From Chitinophagaceae bacterium (GTDB lineage Bacteria; Bacteroidota; Bacteroidia; Chitinophagales; Chitinophagaceae): 64,000 nucleotides of DNA. This document shows, piece after piece, positions 26,144 to 35,489 of this stretch (positions are counted from its first letter, which is position 1; each line of letters starts with the position of its first letter). Location of the stretch: the NCBI GenBank assembly GCA_023957125.1, contig JAMLHL010000001.1, forward strand, positions 310,001 to 374,000, given 5' to 3'. The position numbers and the translations under genes were made by a program. Below the pieces are notes generated by a model. That model did no database searches. It saw only the letters and a program-made list of their open reading frames with translations, and was not told the origin of the DNA.

Positions 26144-26839
26144 ATGCACCGTTCCACAGATACCGAACTACTGGATCGCGATGATATTTCTTTTGAAGAT
26201 ATCAAACGAAACATGCAGGAGCTCAACTTCATTAATGCCCGTCTGGGCGGGCACGCCGTTACCATCGCAGGGATCAAAAAGTGCTTACCGCGATCCGCAA
26301 AAGCCGGCAACCCAGTCCGGGTTTGCGAAATCGGTTGCGGCGGTGGCGACAATTTGCTGGCAATAAATAACTGGAGTGTAGAAAATAATATCCCCGTTCA
26401 CCTGACGGGTATAGATATTAAACAGGAATGTATCGCATACGCAAAACAAAGGATACCCCTCAGCAACTTTTCGTGGTTGATCTCGGATTATGCGCGGGTT
26501 GACTTCGCCGGTCAAAGACCCGATATTATTTTCTCTTCTCTTTTTTGCCACCATTTTAATCCGGGGCAGCTGACAGGCATGATGCGATGGATGCAACACA
26601 ACAGCCGGATGGGATTTTTCATCAACGATCTGCACCGGAACCGGCTGGCTTATCACGCCATTAAATTACTTACAACATGGTTTTCGAAAAGCTACCTCGT
26701 TAAGCACGATGCACCGCTTTCCGTTCAACGAGGATTTGTCAGAAAAGACTGGCAGCAGATCATGCAACAGTCAGGGATACACCGGTACAGCATTGAATGG
26801 AAATGGGCTTTTCGCTGGCTTGTAACCGTAACCGCATGA
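26144..26839 (+). CDS. Class I SAM-dependent methyltransferase
   Basis: 231 residues with the SAM-binding motif I VCEIGCGGGDNLLAI, motif II-like acidic HLTGIDIKQECIAYAK, and a later RPDIIFSSLFCHHF segment. It probably methylates an O or C position on the polyketide product. Its stop overlaps the start of the FAD enzyme by 4 bp (ATGA at 26836-26839), so the two are translationally coupled. It is separated from the PKS gene by repeats, but the same grouping is typical of Bacteroidota type III PKS loci as I recall them. Confidence 0.9.
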   Translation: MHRSTDTELLDRDDISFEDIKRNMQELNFINARLGGHAVTIAGIKKCLPRSAKAGNPVRVCEIGCGGGDNLLAINNWSVENNIPVHLTGIDIKQECIAYAKQRIPLSNFSWLISDYARVDFAGQRPDIIFSSLFCHHFNPGQLTGMMRWMQHNSRMGFFINDLHRNRLAYHAIKLLTTWFSKSYLVKHDAPLSVQRGFVRKDWQQIMQQSGIHRYSIEWKWAFRWLVTVTA

Positions 26840-27975
26840 CCGCCGCCACCACATATGATGTTGCAATAACAGGTGGAGGCCTGGCCGGTCTTTGCCTGTC
26901 TATCCAATTAGCAAAAGAAGGATCCCGGGTAGTGGTATTTGAAAAAGAAAAATATCCTTTTCACAAAGTATGCGGAGAATATATAAGCATGGAAAGCCGG
27001 GACTTCCTGGAGGAACTGGGCGTGCCGCTGCATAGCTGGAACCTGCCTAAGATCAGCAGGCTGATGGTATCTTCACCCTCAGGTACGGCTATCCATCACC
27101 GGTTGCCATTGGGAGGATTTGGTATCAGCCGGTATAAGCTGGATGCTTTCCTGGCCGGGCTTGCCCGAAGCGTGGGTGTAGATGTGATGGAGGGGACAAA
27201 GGTGGATAATGTGCAGTTCAACGACCCGTATTCTGTCATTCAGTGCGGAGCAATAATATACCATGCCCGCCTGGCATGCGGGGCCTTCGGTAAGCGGAGC
27301 AACCTCGATATTAAATTGAAAAGGGATTTTATTCGGCAAAAACCCCGGAAGCGAGCTAATTACGTGGCGGTGAAATACCATATCAAAACCGATTTTCCAA
27401 CAGATTGTATTGCTTTGCACAATTTTAAAAATGGCTACTGCGGACTATCGCGTATAGAAGAGGAAAAGTATTGTCTTTGCTATATGACCACGGCCCAAAA
27501 CCTGGAAAACTGCAATCATTCGATCAGTCGCCTGGAACAGGAAATAGTGCGCCGTAATTCATATTTAGATAAAATATTCGGAGCCGCTACTTTTCTTTAT
27601 CGTTCACCGCTCACCATATCACAGGTAAATTTTCAACCCAAAACCCAAATAGAAGATCATATACTATTGACGGGGGACGCCGCCGGGATGATCCCCCCGC
27701 TGAGTGGCAACGGGATGAGCATGGCCATGCACGGCAGCAGGATCGCTTTTCAGCAGATACGGCCTTTTCTTGAAGGAAAGATCAGCAGACAGGAAATGGA
27801 GGAAACTTACCAGTCAAAATGGAACGCAGCATTCCGGCAAAGACTGAAAACCGGAAGATTTATTCAACAACTGTTTGGAAGAGATTGGGTAACCAATGGT
27901 TTTATTAAAATAATGCAACCCTTCCCCGCCCTTATTGACCGGCTGATCAGGGGAACGCATGGGGATTCGTTTTAA
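26836..27975 (+). CDS. FAD-dependent oxidoreductase, geranylgeranyl-reductase-like
   Basis: 379 residues from ATG 26836. The N-terminal dinucleotide-binding motif is VAITGGGLAGLCLSIQLAKE, followed by VVVFEKEKYPFHKVCGEYIS. The second FAD motif is LLTGDAAGMIPPLSGNGMSM. This is the group of flavin monooxygenases and prenyl reductases; here it would hydroxylate the ring or reduce the prenyl chain of the PKS/UbiA product. Which of these it does cannot be told from sequence. The frame extends 13 codons upstream inside the methyltransferase gene without similarity. Confidence 0.9.
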   Translation: MTAATTYDVAITGGGLAGLCLSIQLAKEGSRVVVFEKEKYPFHKVCGEYISMESRDFLEELGVPLHSWNLPKISRLMVSSPSGTAIHHRLPLGGFGISRYKLDAFLAGLARSVGVDVMEGTKVDNVQFNDPYSVIQCGAIIYHARLACGAFGKRSNLDIKLKRDFIRQKPRKRANYVAVKYHIKTDFPTDCIALHNFKNGYCGLSRIEEEKYCLCYMTTAQNLENCNHSISRLEQEIVRRNSYLDKIFGAATFLYRSPLTISQVNFQPKTQIEDHILLTGDAAGMIPPLSGNGMSMAMHGSRIAFQQIRPFLEGKISRQEMEETYQSKWNAAFRQRLKTGRFIQQLFGRDWVTNGFIKIMQPFPALIDRLIRGTHGDSF

Positions 27976-28010
27976 TGGATCTTTGCCGGTCCGCAAAACG
28001 CCATAAAACA

Positions 28011-29330
28011 TTAGCTGACCGCTCTTTTCCGTACCGCCTTTCTTGTATATAACAGGGCAAACAAACCCAGCACAAAAAACACGATCAATACGATCACCGA
28101 ATTGCGTATGCTGCCGGTAAGGTCTTCCAGCAGGCCAAAGGAAAACAAACCAATCACCAACGCAATCTTTTCGGTAACATCATAAAAGCTGAAAAAAGAA
28201 GTGGTGTCTTTAGTTTCGGGAAGAAATTTAGAGTAGGTACTCCGGCTCATGGATTGAATACCGCCCATCACCAGTCCGACTCCTGCGGCCAGGAAATAAA
28301 ACGCTAATTGCGATTGTATGAAATAGGCGAAGAAACAAATGACAATCCATAATGCCACAGCCGTAATAAGCACATTTAAATTGCCTATCCATTTAGAAAG
28401 CCTGCTCATCATAACAGCCCCGACAATTGCCACCAATTGGATCAAAATAAGGGTGAACAACAATTTGGGTTCATCCTCCGCTTTGGGAAAGATCTCTTTC
28501 TTGCTAAAACCGGCCGCCACCAGCATCACCGTTTGCACTCCCACACTGTACAGGAAAAAGGAAAATAGAAAACGCCGCAGCACCGGCAATTGTTTCAACT
28601 GGCGGAATACAACAGACAATTCATGAAAGCCGTTGATAAGTACATTTTTTTTGGAACGTCTTTCCTTCAGGCTGGGCAGCGGTAAAACGCGCAGGGTAAG
28701 CTGGGCGAAGCCAAACCACCACAACCCGGTCAACAGGAACGAGATCCGTACACCCAGGGTTTTATCCTCTTCCCCTAACCCAAACCATTCCGGCTTTACA
28801 ATAATAGCAAAGCAAATGATCTGTAATAAAACGCTGCCAATATATCCCAGGGAATATCCTTTGGCGCTCACCCGGTCCTGGTCTTCGGGCGCTGCGATAT
28901 CCGGTAAATAGGAATTGTAAAACACCAGGCTGGACCAATAACCAATAGCAGCCAAAGAAAATAAAATGACGCCTAATTCTATTCGTTCGGGAGTGAAAAA
29001 GAACATGCCGCAGCAGGCTGCAGACCCCAAAAAGCAAAACCAACGCAGGTACACTTTTTTATTTCGCCGGTAGTCGGCAATGGAAGATAACACCGGGGAA
29101 GATAAAGCCACCAATAAAAAAACCAGCGACAATGCATAATCGAGCAAAGAAGTATTAACAAACTGTTTTCCAAAAAAATTGACATAATGTTTCCCATTGC
29201 CATTGCCTGCACTGGTAATGCCAACATAATAGGCGGGGAAAATGGTAGTGGTGATAACGAGGTTATATACGCTGTTGGCCCAGTCGTACATCGCCCATCC
29301 GTTAATAACCTTTTTGGGGGCAGTTTGCAT
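28011..29330 (-). CDS. MFS transporter, Atg22/UMF1-like
   Basis: 439 residues, about twelve hydrophobic helices. It opens with the Atg22-family signature INGWAMYDWANSVYNLVITT, and has LSSPVLSSIADYRRNKK between helices 2 and 3 (the MFS loop motif) and GGIQSMSRSTYSKFLPE in the second half. The substrate in bacteria is unknown; yeast Atg22 exports amino acids from the vacuole. It starts 27 bp after uppP in the same direction, so it is likely in the same transcript. It converges on the FAD enzyme gene with a 35-bp gap. Confidence 0.9.
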   Translation of the reverse strand: MQTAPKKVINGWAMYDWANSVYNLVITTTIFPAYYVGITSAGNGNGKHYVNFFGKQFVNTSLLDYALSLVFLLVALSSPVLSSIADYRRNKKVYLRWFCFLGSAACCGMFFFTPERIELGVILFSLAAIGYWSSLVFYNSYLPDIAAPEDQDRVSAKGYSLGYIGSVLLQIICFAIIVKPEWFGLGEEDKTLGVRISFLLTGLWWFGFAQLTLRVLPLPSLKERRSKKNVLINGFHELSVVFRQLKQLPVLRRFLFSFFLYSVGVQTVMLVAAGFSKKEIFPKAEDEPKLLFTLILIQLVAIVGAVMMSRLSKWIGNLNVLITAVALWIVICFFAYFIQSQLAFYFLAAGVGLVMGGIQSMSRSTYSKFLPETKDTTSFFSFYDVTEKIALVIGLFSFGLLEDLTGSIRNSVIVLIVFFVLGLFALLYTRKAVRKRAVS

Positions 29331-29357
29331 GCAAATGGAAATGGTTTTGAGTTGGTA

Positions 29358-30179
29358 CTATTTCAGATACCCTGCATAGATCATCACCAGCAATAATACC
29401 CCCACAATAATACGGTAAATGCCGAACAATTTAAACCCGTGTTTTTGTAAATAGCTGATAAAAAATTTAATGGCCAGGATCGCCACAATAAATGCCACTA
29501 TATTACCTACGATAAAAGCGGCTGTATTAGAGGAGCTGTTAAACACCAGTTCATAACCCCTGATTTCACCGCCTGAGGCGGGATATTTTTTCAGGAAAAG
29601 TTTATAGGCCGTAGCCGCAAGCATGGTAGGCACCGCCAGGTAAAAAGAAAATTCCGCTGCGAGCGTGCGGGTGAGTTTTTGCTGCATCCCGCCGATGATG
29701 CTGGAGGCGCTGCGGCTTACCCCGGGGATCATAGCCAGACATTGCCAGACACCAATGATAAAGGCGCTGCCATAACTGATATCTTTTTCTTCTGCAACGG
29801 TATGCGATTTAAAAAGCCGGTCAATAAAAAGCAGGACGATCCCCCCTGCCAACAAGGCGACAGCAACCGTTGTGGGACTCTCCAGCAGATCGTCAATAGC
29901 ATCCGAAAACAGCTTGCCTAACAACAGCGCGGGAATAACGGCGATGAGCAGTTTTACATAGAACTGCCATTTGGCGAAGTCAAAGAATTTTCTCCAATAC
30001 AGAACCACTACCGACAGGATAGCGCCGAGCTGTATAGCGATCTCGAATATCTTGGTAAAATCATCTCCCGATATCCCCATCAGGGAACTGGCAATGATCA
30101 TGTGCCCGGTGGAGGAAACGGGGAGGAACTCGGTGATTCCTTCAATAATTGCAATAATAATAGCCTGGATAATACTCAT
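29358..30179 (-). CDS. uppP: Undecaprenyl-diphosphate phosphatase
   Basis: 273 residues, about eight membrane helices. Both active-site motifs of the BacA/UppP family are present: EGITEFLPVSSTGHMI near the start and MIPGVSRSASSIIGG in the middle. It removes one phosphate from undecaprenyl diphosphate so the lipid carrier can be reused for cell-wall synthesis, and gives some bacitracin tolerance. It follows the DUF3098 gene after about 266 bp and precedes the Atg22-like gene. Confidence 0.96.
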   Translation of the reverse strand: MSIIQAIIIAIIEGITEFLPVSSTGHMIIASSLMGISGDDFTKIFEIAIQLGAILSVVVLYWRKFFDFAKWQFYVKLLIAVIPALLLGKLFSDAIDDLLESPTTVAVALLAGGIVLLFIDRLFKSHTVAEEKDISYGSAFIIGVWQCLAMIPGVSRSASSIIGGMQQKLTRTLAAEFSFYLAVPTMLAATAYKLFLKKYPASGGEIRGYELVFNSSSNTAAFIVGNIVAFIVAILAIKFFISYLQKHGFKLFGIYRIIVGVLLLVMIYAGYLK

Positions 30180-30445
30180 GGGAATGAAATAGAAAATAAT
30201 TATTTACCGTTAACGCCCCGATGGCAAAATAAGTACGGAGCTGTCTTTCTTTTCTTCAAAAAAAGGCTGTTCCAAAACCGGTATTTGCCACTATTACCCC
30301 GGGACACAAAGTTCCACCAGGTGCCGACTTCGGGGACCTCAGCGCTCTTGCGCATAAGGTATAGTCACCACCGAATATTTTGCGTATTATTCGGGCAGTC
30401 GTGGCGGCTTTACATTGTATTCATAAATCACTTATCTCAACACAC

Positions 30446-30694
30446 TTATTTATCTGCAGACCGTGGCGGGCGCATAATGGCGTACATTTCTATAACCAAC
30501 CCGATCACCAGCAAAATAGGTGCAATGGTAATGCGGCGGGTACTGTACACTTCATCAGCATTGAATACTTTGGGGTCCGGGCTCCCGCCGCCAGCCATCA
30601 GGAGCAGCGAGATCACAATAACCACCGCACCGATAGCCATCCATTTATAATTATCTTTTCCAAATTGTAAACCATGAGGTTTTTTAGCAGACAT
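30446..30694 (-). CDS. DUF3098 small membrane protein
   Basis: 82 residues, two membrane helices: YKWMAIGAVVIVISLLLMAG and ITIAPILLVIGLVIEMYAIM, with a polar stretch GGSPDPKVFNADEVYSTRR between. The pattern (FGKDNYKW, then GG, then ADEVYS.RR) is the DUF3098 family, common in Bacteroidota and usually near ftsX-like genes and uppP, as here. Probably an envelope accessory protein; the exact role is unknown. Confidence 0.88.
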   Translation of the reverse strand: MSAKKPHGLQFGKDNYKWMAIGAVVIVISLLLMAGGGSPDPKVFNADEVYSTRRITIAPILLVIGLVIEMYAIMRPPRSADK

Positions 30695-30796
30695 ATTCCT
30701 GAATTAAGTTTGCAAGATACAAGAAATGTGGAAATGTGGGGAATTTGACGAGCTACGATTGGTGCCCGGGGTACGGGGATCAGACCGGCGTAGAAC

Positions 30797-30925
30797 AGGT
30801 TGCAGGGTCCAGGTTACAGGTTGCAGGCACAGACACAGACACAGGTTGCACAGGGGCAGCGATCAGTCAACAATGTTTAACATCCATGCACCCTTGCTCC
30901 CTGTACCCTGCAACTTGCGACCAGC
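30797..30925. repeat. Short tandem and inverted repeats
   Basis: Variants of CAGGTTGCAGG and ACAGAC follow one another between about 30797 and 30860. An inverted counterpart, CCTGTACCCTGCAAC, lies at about 30900-30914. It sits just outside the 3' end of the DUF3108 gene. It looks like intergenic repeat sequence; no terminator T run is evident. Confidence 0.5.
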
Positions 30926-30930
30926 CCGCC

Positions 30931-31725
30931 TTACCTGAATTTGATCATCGAAGTCAGCGGATAACGGAGGTTGCGATAGCCCATCATATCGGCTTTAACG
31001 TTGCCTACCACAATAGGACTTTCTATACGAAGGGGGAGCCGGTTGGCGTCATCGCTTACCCACACTGTCATTTTTTCGCCGCCTTCAAATACGGTACCCT
31101 TGATCAGGAAGGGTTTGAATTTGATGGCATGGAACTTACCGTAGCGGGTTTTTATAATTTCTTTCCCTATATAGCGGATATAAATATTATGAAACTCATC
31201 GTCCAGGAAAACACTTAGATTAATTTTATCATTGGGCTTGTATCTGGAAAAATCAATGTTGCGGGCGTAATATACGGCGCTGATGATGTCCTGGACACAA
31301 TCCGGCATTTTAAAAACGCCCGTGGTGGTAACCACGCTTTTTGCTTCATGATTGAAACTGGCGTTCTCATATTTTTTATAACTCCCTTCCTCTATATTAC
31401 GGATAAAGCGATAAGGTCTGAGCGTTGCGGTATCCATGTAGGTTTCATAGCGGTCGCGCACTTTAAATATCCAGTCATACGAAGCATTGGACCAGCCTTC
31501 TCCCACCGCATGATATACCGGTTTGCCATTATAATTTTCCAATTGCACATTAAAAGAAGCTGTTCCTGCATCCACATATAGTCCGATAACATTATAAAAC
31601 ACCTTCAGGGTAATTCTTTCTCCCGAAGAGAAGCTACTGTTATCTATCCCACAAAAATCATTGTCGGCATTAAGCCGGGCAACTACCAGGAACATCAAAA
31701 GCGTGCTGAATAATTTTCGCTTCAT
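30931..31725 (-). CDS. DUF3108 periplasmic protein
   Basis: 264 residues with an N-terminal signal peptide (LLMFLVVARLNA). The body is a beta-rich DUF3108 domain: SGERITLKVFYNVIGLYVDAG, YDWIFKVRDRYETYMD, and near the end VWVSDDANRLPLRIESPIVV, the usual DUF3108 closing motif. Proteins of this family are secreted or periplasmic and are linked to envelope lipid or polysaccharide handling only by context. The ATG overlaps the stop of the flippase-like gene by 4 bp, so the two are coupled. Confidence 0.9.
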   Translation of the reverse strand: MKRKLFSTLLMFLVVARLNADNDFCGIDNSSFSSGERITLKVFYNVIGLYVDAGTASFNVQLENYNGKPVYHAVGEGWSNASYDWIFKVRDRYETYMDTATLRPYRFIRNIEEGSYKKYENASFNHEAKSVVTTTGVFKMPDCVQDIISAVYYARNIDFSRYKPNDKINLSVFLDDEFHNIYIRYIGKEIIKTRYGKFHAIKFKPFLIKGTVFEGGEKMTVWVSDDANRLPLRIESPIVVGNVKADMMGYRNLRYPLTSMIKFR

Positions 31726-32690
31726 CGCTTTACATTAAAAAATTTATGCCTTACAACAACCCAACTCCCTATCAGCGCCGGCAGGGCAAGGTTGATCATC
31801 CAGATACCGACAGACGCAGCATAGATCCCCGCTGTATTTGCGCTCACCGTATGGAACAATAAAATCCCGGCTTTACCCCTTATGCCCAATTCAAGCAAGG
31901 CCATTGTCGGAACAAGAGCCAATATAAGATATAAAATACTTATCAGCCAGAAGCCGTTCCACCATCCAACGCTCACCTCTACCAGCTCAAGCAGCAATAT
32001 ATATTGAGCCAGGAAGATTATATAACGAATTACGGAAAGCGCCAGCACTCTTAACAAAATTGTAACATTGACCGTTTTAATAACAGCCCAGGGCCGGATG
32101 AATTTTTCCGGAAGCCGGCAGACGTTCGCAATCCTTACAATCCACTCTAAACGAAAATACAAACAAAAGAAAAGAAGGGTCGTTATTACTATACATACCG
32201 ATGCGGCTGCAGACCAGCCGGGAAATTCCGGTTGAATAATAAAAATGCCCATACTTCCAAAAAACAAAGTAGTCAGCAATTGTCCTAAACTTCCAATCAT
32301 GGTGAACGATAAAGCGCTCATTCTTTTGCCTTCGCTCATATAGAAAGCTCTTCCGCCAAACTCTCCGACCCGGTTGGGGGTGCCCATTCCGAAAGCCACT
32401 CCTACCATCACCGCTTTTAAGGAGCGGGCCAGAGAAATAGGCTCCAAAGGTTCCACTAAAATTTTCCACTTGCAGGCTTCTATCAGCCAATTCAGCCCCA
32501 TCAGGAGAATAACAAGCCCGCATTTCCAGGCCCCTGGACCGATGGCTGCCGATTTAATATGTTGCAAAGACTGAGAAAGATCCGGCTGTTCCAGGATTTG
32601 CCGGTATATGGTATAGCTGAGCCATACAAATAACACCGGGCCTATTACCCTGTTGAAGATTATTTTGATATTTTTGTTTTGAATAACCAT
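31722..32690 (-). CDS. Lysylphosphatidylglycerol-synthase-like membrane protein (flippase domain)
   Basis: About 322 residues from ATG 32690, seven or eight hydrophobic helices. It resembles the membrane half of MprF (UPF0104/LPG synthase TM family): LLMGLNWLIEACKWKILV, the conserved GVAFGMGTPNRVGEFGGRAF, and LALVPTMALLELGIRGKAG. It lacks the soluble aminoacyl-transferase half. In MprF this part flips modified lipids, and a lipid-translocating role is inferred. A TTG at 32711 would add seven residues. It is divergent from ruvC with a 15-bp gap and coupled to the DUF3108 gene. Confidence 0.88.
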   Translation of the reverse strand: MVIQNKNIKIIFNRVIGPVLFVWLSYTIYRQILEQPDLSQSLQHIKSAAIGPGAWKCGLVILLMGLNWLIEACKWKILVEPLEPISLARSLKAVMVGVAFGMGTPNRVGEFGGRAFYMSEGKRMSALSFTMIGSLGQLLTTLFFGSMGIFIIQPEFPGWSAAASVCIVITTLLFFCLYFRLEWIVRIANVCRLPEKFIRPWAVIKTVNVTILLRVLALSVIRYIIFLAQYILLLELVEVSVGWWNGFWLISILYLILALVPTMALLELGIRGKAGILLFHTVSANTAGIYAASVGIWMINLALPALIGSWVVVRHKFFNVKR

Positions 32691-32705
32691 CTTAAGCGGT
32701 TCATT

Positions 32706-33290
32706 TTGCAAACAAAAGGCCAGATTATTTTAGGTATTGATCCCGGTACGCTCATTATGGGATATGGGGTCATTCTTGTAAACGACAGAGCTATCCAATT
32801 ATTGGATATGAACGTGGTAAAGCTACCGGCACAAAAAGACCATTACGAAAGACTGCATATCATTCAGCAAAGAATGGTTCATATCATCACTTCTTTCCAT
32901 CCCCACCATTTTGCAATTGAAGCGCCATTCTACGGCAAAAATGTGCAGAGCATGCTCAAGCTCGGACGGGCGCAGGGCGTTGCTATTGCGGTGGCTATGC
33001 AGGCGGGCATTCCTGTAACCGAATACTCACCCCGGAAGGTGAAGCAATCCATCACCGGCAACGGTAATGCGGATAAAGAACAGGTGTGGAGAATGCTGCA
33101 AAGAATTGCCAATATCACTTCCTCCTCTCCTTCTTTTTTTGATGCTTCGGATGCCCTGGCGGTAGCGGTATGTCATCAGTTCCAAATGACTTCCCCAACA
33201 AGGGATATACAAACTAAAGGGGGGAGGAAAATGAAGAGCAACTGGGAACATTTTGCCATCGAAAACCCAGGGCGTATCCGCAACAGGTAA
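32706..33290 (+). CDS. ruvC: Holliday junction endonuclease RuvC
   Basis: About 194 residues. It resolves Holliday junctions with RuvAB. The acidic catalytic residues lie in ILGIDPGTLIMGYG, HFAIEAPFYGKN and FDASDALAVAVCH. No ATG fits the start: the frame has TTG at 32679 and TTG at 32706, and I use the second because it places ILGIDPG a few residues from the N-terminus, as in other RuvC proteins. The C-terminal extension after the last Asp is about 40 residues and basic. Confidence 0.94.
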   Translation: MQTKGQIILGIDPGTLIMGYGVILVNDRAIQLLDMNVVKLPAQKDHYERLHIIQQRMVHIITSFHPHHFAIEAPFYGKNVQSMLKLGRAQGVAIAVAMQAGIPVTEYSPRKVKQSITGNGNADKEQVWRMLQRIANITSSSPSFFDASDALAVAVCHQFQMTSPTRDIQTKGGRKMKSNWEHFAIENPGRIRNR

Positions 33291-33301
33291 ACCAGCAGGG
33301 T

Positions 33302-33700
33302 TTAAGCACTTGTCAGGTTCGATAATATCTTATCCTGCGTTTCCTTTAGTTCTTCCGGCGACAGGGTTAATTTGCCCCTGGTGAAATTCAGATCATCCAT
33401 ACTGTTGATAGGGATCAGATGAACATGCGCGTGCGGCACTTCCAGCCCAACAACACTCATACCACAACGATTGCAGGGAAAGGATCTTTCAATGGCCTTG
33501 GCAATGGGTTGGGCAAACAAAAACAGCTCACTCAGGTAGTCTTTAGGGAGATCAAAGAGATTGTCCACTTCAATCTTTGGGATCACCAAAGTATGTCCTT
33601 TTACCAATGGAAAGATATCAAGAAAAGCAAAACATTTATCGTTCTCCGCAATCCTGTAGGAAGGTATTTCGCCTGCGATGATCTTTGAAAAAATAGTCAT
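33302..33700 (-). CDS. HIT family nucleotide-binding hydrolase
   Basis: 132 residues, the standard HIT length. It starts TIFSKIIAGEIPSYRIAEND and has the triad motif HAHVHLIPIN in the second half. Enzymes of this HINT-like branch hydrolyse adenosine phosphoramidates and similar nucleotides. FPCNRCGMSVVGLE carries two cysteines, but the N-terminal zinc cysteines of some HIT proteins are absent. It converges on ruvC (11-bp gap). Confidence 0.93.
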   Translation of the reverse strand: MTIFSKIIAGEIPSYRIAENDKCFAFLDIFPLVKGHTLVIPKIEVDNLFDLPKDYLSELFLFAQPIAKAIERSFPCNRCGMSVVGLEVPHAHVHLIPINSMDDLNFTRGKLTLSPEELKETQDKILSNLTSA

Positions 33701-33738
33701 ACCGCAAAATTAGAAAATTAAGGGTAATGTATTCGTTC

Positions 33739-33852
33739 GGATGTATCCCATATTTTCGCTGGCGGGCGACACCCGCCTGTAGAACCCGCTACCGGTTGGT
33801 GTCCACCACCAACCGGAATGCCACCGATGGAGCGAAAATTAGAGATACACCC
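33739..33852. repeat. Cruciform-like repeat, copy 1
   Basis: Outer arms: GGATGTATCCCATATTTTCG (33739-33758, continuing CT) against AGCGAAAATTAGAGATAC (33831-33848). Inner hairpin A: GGCGGG / CCCGCC (33761-33777). Inner hairpin B: CCGGTTGGTG / CACCAACCGG (33792-33816). Layout and several blocks match the element at 53221. It lies between the divergently transcribed HIT and glpK genes. Confidence 0.8.
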
Positions 33853-33898
33853 ATTTGTTCTGGTGATTTTCTTTATCTTCAAACTCAAAGTTTTAATT

Positions 33899-35392
33899 AT
33901 GTCCACATACATACTATCGTTAGACCAGGGTACCACGAGCTCAAGAGCCATTATATTTGACCAAAGCGGATCGGTTATTGCTGTTGCACAAAAAGAGTTC
34001 CGGCAGATCTTTCCCCAGCCGGGATGGGTAGAGCACGACCCGGGCGAGATATGGAGCACCCAATTAGGGGTAGCGGCGGAAGCGATCAGCAAAGCGGGAC
34101 TGAGTACCGAAAATATTGCTGCCATCGGCATAACCAACCAAAGAGAAACGACCGTAGTTTGGGAAAGAGCCACCGGGAAGCCGATATACAATGCGATTGT
34201 ATGGCAGGACAGGCGTACAGCCGCTTTTTGCGATGAGTTGAAGGCGCAGGGAAAAGCGCAACTGATCAAAGAAAAGACAGGATTGATTTTGGATGCTTAT
34301 TTTTCGGCCACCAAGGTAAAATGGATATTGGATAACGTAGCCGGCGCACGGGAAAGAGCAAACCGGGGAGAACTTTGTTTCGGTACGATTGATACCTGGC
34401 TGGTCTGGAATCTCACCCGGGGAAAGGTGCATATCACAGACGTATCTAACGCCTCCCGTACGATGTTGCTTAATATTCACACTTTGCAGTGGGATGGCGA
34501 ACTGGAGAAAATTTTTGACGTGCCGGGTAATATGCTTCCGGAAGTAAGAAGCAGCAGCGAAATATACGGGGAAACGCAAAATATCCTGACAGCCCATAAT
34601 ATTCCCATTGCAGGTATAGCCGGAGATCAGCAGTCGGCGCTTTTCGGGCAGATGTGCACCCGGCCCGGCATGGTCAAAAACACCTATGGCACCGGGTGTT
34701 TCATGCTGATGAATACGGGTGAAAAGGCGGTGCCTTCACAGAATAACCTACTGACTACCGTAGCCTGGAAGGTGAATGGTATAACTCATTATGCACTGGA
34801 GGGCAGTGTATTTATTGCCGGCGCGGTAGTACAATGGTTGCGCGATGGTTTAAACCTTATCAAAACCGCCACCGAGGTGGAATCGCTGGCGCTTAAGGTC
34901 AGTAGCAGTGAAGGCGTTTATGTTGTTCCCGCCTTTGCCGGGCTGGGAGCGCCGTATTGGAACCAGCATGCAAGGGGCACCATAGTGGGCATGACCAGGG
35001 GCACCACGGCCGCTCATATCGCACGCGCTTCCTTAGAGAGTATCGCCTTTCAAACCATGGATGTGCTTAAAGCCATGGAAGCCGATTCGGCGATTGCCAT
35101 AAAAGAATTGCGGGTGGATGGAGGCGCAACCGCCAACAACCTGCTCATGCAGTTTCAAAGCGACATGCTCAATACCCGCGTAATACGCCCCCGGATTATC
35201 GAGACAACCGCTTTGGGCGCAGCTTATCTGGCAGGGCTGGCAACAGGCTATTGGAAAAATATGGAAGAGATTCAGGAACAGTGGCAGGTACAACAAATAT
35301 TTGAACCGGCTATAAATGAAGAGGAAAGAGAAAACCTGGCTGCGGGATGGAAAAGAGCTGTTGGTGCCGCTGAGGTATGGGCGGGAGGGTAA
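33899..35392 (+). CDS. glpK: Glycerol kinase
   Basis: 497 residues from ATG 33899, the family length. It phosphorylates glycerol to sn-glycerol-3-phosphate. FGGY-family motifs: [18 protein letters not shown] at the N-terminus, [59 protein letters not shown], and [19 protein letters not shown]. The frame continues upstream to 33818 through repeat sequence and is not real there. glpD follows after 97 bp on the same strand; no glycerol facilitator gene is in view. Confidence 0.97.
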   Translation: MSTYILSLDQGTTSSRAIIFDQSGSVIAVAQKEFRQIFPQPGWVEHDPGEIWSTQLGVAAEAISKAGLSTENIAAIGITNQRETTVVWERATGKPIYNAIVWQDRRTAAFCDELKAQGKAQLIKEKTGLILDAYFSATKVKWILDNVAGARERANRGELCFGTIDTWLVWNLTRGKVHITDVSNASRTMLLNIHTLQWDGELEKIFDVPGNMLPEVRSSSEIYGETQNILTAHNIPIAGIAGDQQSALFGQMCTRPGMVKNTYGTGCFMLMNTGEKAVPSQNNLLTTVAWKVNGITHYALEGSVFIAGAVVQWLRDGLNLIKTATEVESLALKVSSSEGVYVVPAFAGLGAPYWNQHARGTIVGMTRGTTAAHIARASLESIAFQTMDVLKAMEADSAIAIKELRVDGGATANNLLMQFQSDMLNTRVIRPRIIETTALGAAYLAGLATGYWKNMEEIQEQWQVQQIFEPAINEEERENLAAGWKRAVGAAEVWAGG

Positions 35393-35401
35393 TTGGTAAT
35401 T

Positions 35402-35458
35402 TGAAAATGTGAGAAATGTGAGAATGTGAGAAATGCATGCGTGTTAACCTGACAGGTT
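35402..35458. repeat. ATGTGAGA tandem repeat and 13-bp palindrome
   Basis: Three to four copies of about (A)ATGTGAGA lie at 35405-35434, followed by the palindrome AACCTGACAGGTT at 35446-35458. The palindrome is 32 bp before the glpD ATG and could be an operator, but a related sequence (AACCTGTCTGGTT) forms the arms of the mazEF repeats, so it may be a dispersed repeat. Confidence 0.5.
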
Positions 35459-35489
35459 GTTTAATGACGAGGATAGTAATAAAAAGATT

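Noticed and set aside
30797..30860. Possible CRISPR-like array
   Set aside because: Units are short, variable and without spacers; simple tandem repeats.
35402..35434. Possible CRISPR or iteron array upstream of glpD
   Set aside because: Only an 8- to 11-base microsatellite with no spacers and no replication gene nearby.
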